Assembly (NCBI GenBank): GCA_016219145.1
Contig: JACRCG010000344.1
Location: 1 to 7,880 of the forward strand
Origin: Deltaproteobacteria bacterium
Lineage (GTDB): Bacteria > Desulfobacterota > Desulfuromonadia > Geobacterales > Pseudopelobacteraceae
Direction: 5' to 3'
DNA length: 7,880 nucleotides
In this document: positions 5,971-7,880 of the stretch, one piece after another
Position numbering within the stretch: the stretch's first letter is position 1
How the letters are laid out: every line of letters begins with the position of its first letter
Translations under genes and position numbers: made by a program
Notes under the pieces: generated by a model
Told to the model about the DNA's origin: nothing
The model's input: only the letters and a program-made list of their open reading frames with translations
Databases searched by the model: none

Positions 5971-7727
5971 TATCTGCTCCCGATCGCATCAAACTTGCAC
6001 AACTGGCGGCATACATCACAACCGGTACATAGCAGCGGATCAATGTAGGCTTTGCCCTTATTACTGCCGTCACCCGCCGGACGCCATTCAATAGCAGGAC
6101 AGCCTATCTTCAGGCAGGCGCGGCAACCTGTACATTTTTCTGAATCAACCGCATAGACCGGCCCCTTCTGGAACACGTCATCACGCTTGATCAGCACGCA
6201 GGGTTTGTTGGTGATAATTACCGATGTCTCGGGACGTTCCATCTCCTCTGCAAGCACTCGCCTGGTTTCTTCCAGGTCAAGCGGATTGACGATCCGTATA
6301 TTCTTCACTCCCAACGACTTGCACAACAACGGAATATTGATTGCGTTGGCCGGCTCGTCCATCAGCGTAAAACCCGAAGCGGGATTATCCTGACGTCCGG
6401 TCATGGCGGTAATACTGTTATCCAGGATCACCACCGTTGCCGGCGAGTTGTTATAGACCATGTCCATCAGACCGTTGATGCCGGTATGCAGGAAGGTTGA
6501 ATCGCCGATTACAGCCACGACCTTTTTCTGCTCTTCAGCAGAGACGACCTTGGTGACGCCGGTGGCCATACCGATCGAGGCTCCCATGCAGACGCAGGTA
6601 TCCATTGCGGAAAGCGGCGGCATGAAACCGAGCGTATAGCAGCCGATGTCGCCGGTAACGTAGGCCTTTAATTGATTAAGCGCAAAAAACACACCGCGAT
6701 GCGGGCAGCCTGGACACATGTTTGGCGGACGGCCTGGCAGTTTTTCTGCTGGAGCAGCCTCCGGCTGCGGCAAGCCGAAAGCGCTGCGGAGGCGACCGGG
6801 AGTCAGCTCGCCGCAGAGTGAGATCAGTTCCTTGCCAATGGCGTCGATTCCCATGGCCCTGACCTGCTGTTCGATAAAGGGGTCCAGTTCCTCGACAATG
6901 TAGAGTTTGTCCACCTGTGAGGCGAATTCACGGATAAGATCATAAGGCAGGGGATTCACCATGCCCAGCTTGAGGGTGGAGGCATCGGGCAGCACTTCGC
7001 GCACATACTGGTAGCAGACACCGGAGGTGATGATGCCGATGGAGCTGTCGCGCAGCTCCGAACGGTTGATCGCCATGGATGATGCTGCGCCTGAAAGTTT
7101 TTGAAGCGACGCCTCGACCAGCGGATGACGAACACGGGCATTGCCCGGCAGCATCACCAGCTTGGCGGGATCTTTTTCCAGCTTTGGTTGGGGCAACCCG
7201 GTGACGCGCTCCCCAAGATCCACGATCGACTTGCCGTGTGAAATGCGTGTGCAGCTTCTGAGCATGACCGGCATGTCATACTGCTCCGAAAGCTCGAAGG
7301 CCAGCCGGGTAAACTCCTTGCATTCCAGCGAATCGGACGGCTCAAGCATAGGGACTTTTGCAAAACGGGCATAGTTACGGCTATCCTGCTCATTCTGGGA
7401 CGAATGCATTTCCGGGTCATCGGCCACAACCAGCACCAGCCCACCCCTGACACCGGTGTAGGCAAGAGTAAAAAGCGGGTCGGCAGCCACGTTGACGCCA
7501 ACATGCTTCATGGTGCAGAGGGCGCGCCCACCTCCGAAAGAAGCTCCAATGGCAACTTCAAGAGCGACTTTTTCGTTGGGAGCCCAGGATGAGTTGATTT
7601 CCTTATACTTGATAGTATTTTCCAGGATCTCGGTGGAAGGGGTGCCGGGGTAGGCGCAAGCCACGAGACAGCCAGCTTCAAATGCGCCGCGGGCTATGGC
7701 CTCGTTGCCGGAAAGTATTTCTTTCAT
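5970..7727 (-). CDS. iorA: Indolepyruvate:ferredoxin oxidoreductase, alpha subunit
   Basis: Large catalytic subunit of the thiamine diphosphate enzyme that oxidatively decarboxylates arylpyruvates (indole-, phenyl-, 4-hydroxyphenylpyruvate) to arylacetyl-CoA with ferredoxin. At 585 aa it is of usual length. Order: N-terminal pyrimidine-binding-type domain beginning SGNEAIARGA (6-15) with YPGTPSTE (26-33); middle domain with VVEEL-like IVEELDPF (277-284); CPGCPHRG (338-345); GDIGCYTLG (359-367); and the ThDP/Mg site GDS (408-410) through DN (436-437). The C-terminus has two ferredoxin-type [4Fe-4S] motifs: Cys532, 535, 538, 543 and Cys567, 570, 573, 577. The start at 7727 has AGGA seven to ten bases upstream and fits the family start MKEILSGNEA. 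It is the first gene of the cluster, behind a probable promoter, and overlaps iorB by one base. Confidence 0.96.
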   Translation of the reverse strand: MKEILSGNEAIARGAFEAGCLVACAYPGTPSTEILENTIKYKEINSSWAPNEKVALEVAIGASFGGGRALCTMKHVGVNVAADPLFTLAYTGVRGGLVLVVADDPEMHSSQNEQDSRNYARFAKVPMLEPSDSLECKEFTRLAFELSEQYDMPVMLRSCTRISHGKSIVDLGERVTGLPQPKLEKDPAKLVMLPGNARVRHPLVEASLQKLSGAASSMAINRSELRDSSIGIITSGVCYQYVREVLPDASTLKLGMVNPLPYDLIREFASQVDKLYIVEELDPFIEQQVRAMGIDAIGKELISLCGELTPGRLRSAFGLPQPEAAPAEKLPGRPPNMCPGCPHRGVFFALNQLKAYVTGDIGCYTLGFMPPLSAMDTCVCMGASIGMATGVTKVVSAEEQKKVVAVIGDSTFLHTGINGLMDMVYNNSPATVVILDNSITAMTGRQDNPASGFTLMDEPANAINIPLLCKSLGVKNIRIVNPLDLEETRRVLAEEMERPETSVIITNKPCVLIKRDDVFQKGPVYAVDSEKCTGCRACLKIGCPAIEWRPAGDGSNKGKAYIDPLLCTGCDVCRQLCKFDAIGSR

Positions 7728-7744
7728 CAGTATTATCCTTGAAG

Positions 7745-7757
7745 ATTACAGTGTAAT
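7745..7757. promoter_or_regulatory. Perfect palindrome in the iorA leader, possible operator
   Basis: ATTACA-G-TGTAAT is a perfect inverted repeat with a single central base. It lies between the predicted transcription start (about 7770) and the iorA ribosome site, where a bound repressor would block the first transcribed bases. The half-site does not clearly match a known regulator I can name. It loosely recalls the TGTAAA half of TyrR-type boxes, but the spacing differs. It is too short and A+T-rich to act as a terminator. Confidence 0.4.
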
Positions 7758-7776
7758 GAAATTTAACAGGCTGGAC

Positions 7777-7805
7777 ACTATACTAAAAGTACCCTGAGAA
7801 TGCAA
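7777..7805 (-). promoter_or_regulatory. Predicted sigma70-type promoter of the iorA operon
   Basis: On the minus strand, TTGCAT (7805-7800, three of six to the -35 consensus) is followed by exactly 17 bases and then TATAGT (7782-7777, five of six to the -10 consensus). The inferred start of transcription is near 7770, giving a leader of about 43 bases before the iorA ATG. The region from here to the right edge (7806-7880) is mostly A+T-rich, and no gene can be supported in it. Confidence 0.55.
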
Positions 7806-7880
7806 TTTGTTTGAGAATACCTTTGAAAGCCGCCAACTTTTTTTATTCATATCACAAATGCGTTTGCCGCCGCGGTCCAT

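Noticed and set aside
7810..7856. Plus-strand terminator near the right edge (T run at 7839-7845)
   Set aside because: The T run is preceded by at most a 4-bp stem, and no plus-strand gene ends here.
7747..7880. Minus-strand open frame of 44 codons upstream of iorA
   Set aside because: Its ATG falls exactly at the window edge, it ends inside the palindrome, and the predicted promoter lies within it. It shows no domain or leader-peptide pattern (no run of aromatic codons), so it is probably chance.

Overview
This window reads as one stretch of a mesophilic, anaerobic bacterium, most likely a deltaproteobacterium of the Geobacter/Desulfuromonadales type. That is an inference from gene content: an iorAB-paaK-ACT block followed by Liv-type ABC transporter genes, with moderate G+C. 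No rRNA or other phylogenetic marker is present, so the assignment is tentative. All eight genes lie on the minus strand and are tightly packed. I see no tRNA, rRNA, CRISPR array, insertion sequence or phage gene.

Layout in the direction of transcription (high to low coordinates): a 153-base leader (7728-7880) with a plausible sigma70-type promoter and a perfect small palindrome; iorA (7727-5970) and iorB (5970-5389), the two subunits of indolepyruvate (arylpyruvate):ferredoxin oxidoreductase; a beta-class carbonic anhydrase (5392-4775) whose start overlaps the iorB stop; a phenylacetate-CoA ligase paaK (4705-3404); a stand-alone double-ACT-domain protein (3364-2933); two tandem Liv-type periplasmic binding proteins, the first intact (2909-1767) and the second interrupted by an in-frame TGA (1734-595); a structured intergenic region ending in a strong intrinsic terminator (572-474); and the 5' part of livH, the permease (458 to beyond the left edge). 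Gaps between genes from iorA to the second livK are -4 to +69 bases, so they probably form one transcription unit.

Functionally, PaaK makes arylacetyl-CoA from an arylacetate, and IorAB interconverts arylacetyl-CoA + CO2 with an arylpyruvate using ferredoxin. Carbonic anhydrase handles the CO2/bicarbonate of that step. The ACT protein is a plausible amino acid sensor. The Liv-type transporter would import the substrate, which in this setting could be an aromatic amino acid or aryl acid rather than leucine. Run forwards, the set degrades aromatic amino acids. Run in reverse, it would salvage aryl acids into aromatic amino acids. The most unusual points are the carbonic anhydrase inserted in translational coupling with iorB, the single nonsense codon in the otherwise intact second livK, and the terminator placed directly against the livH start.
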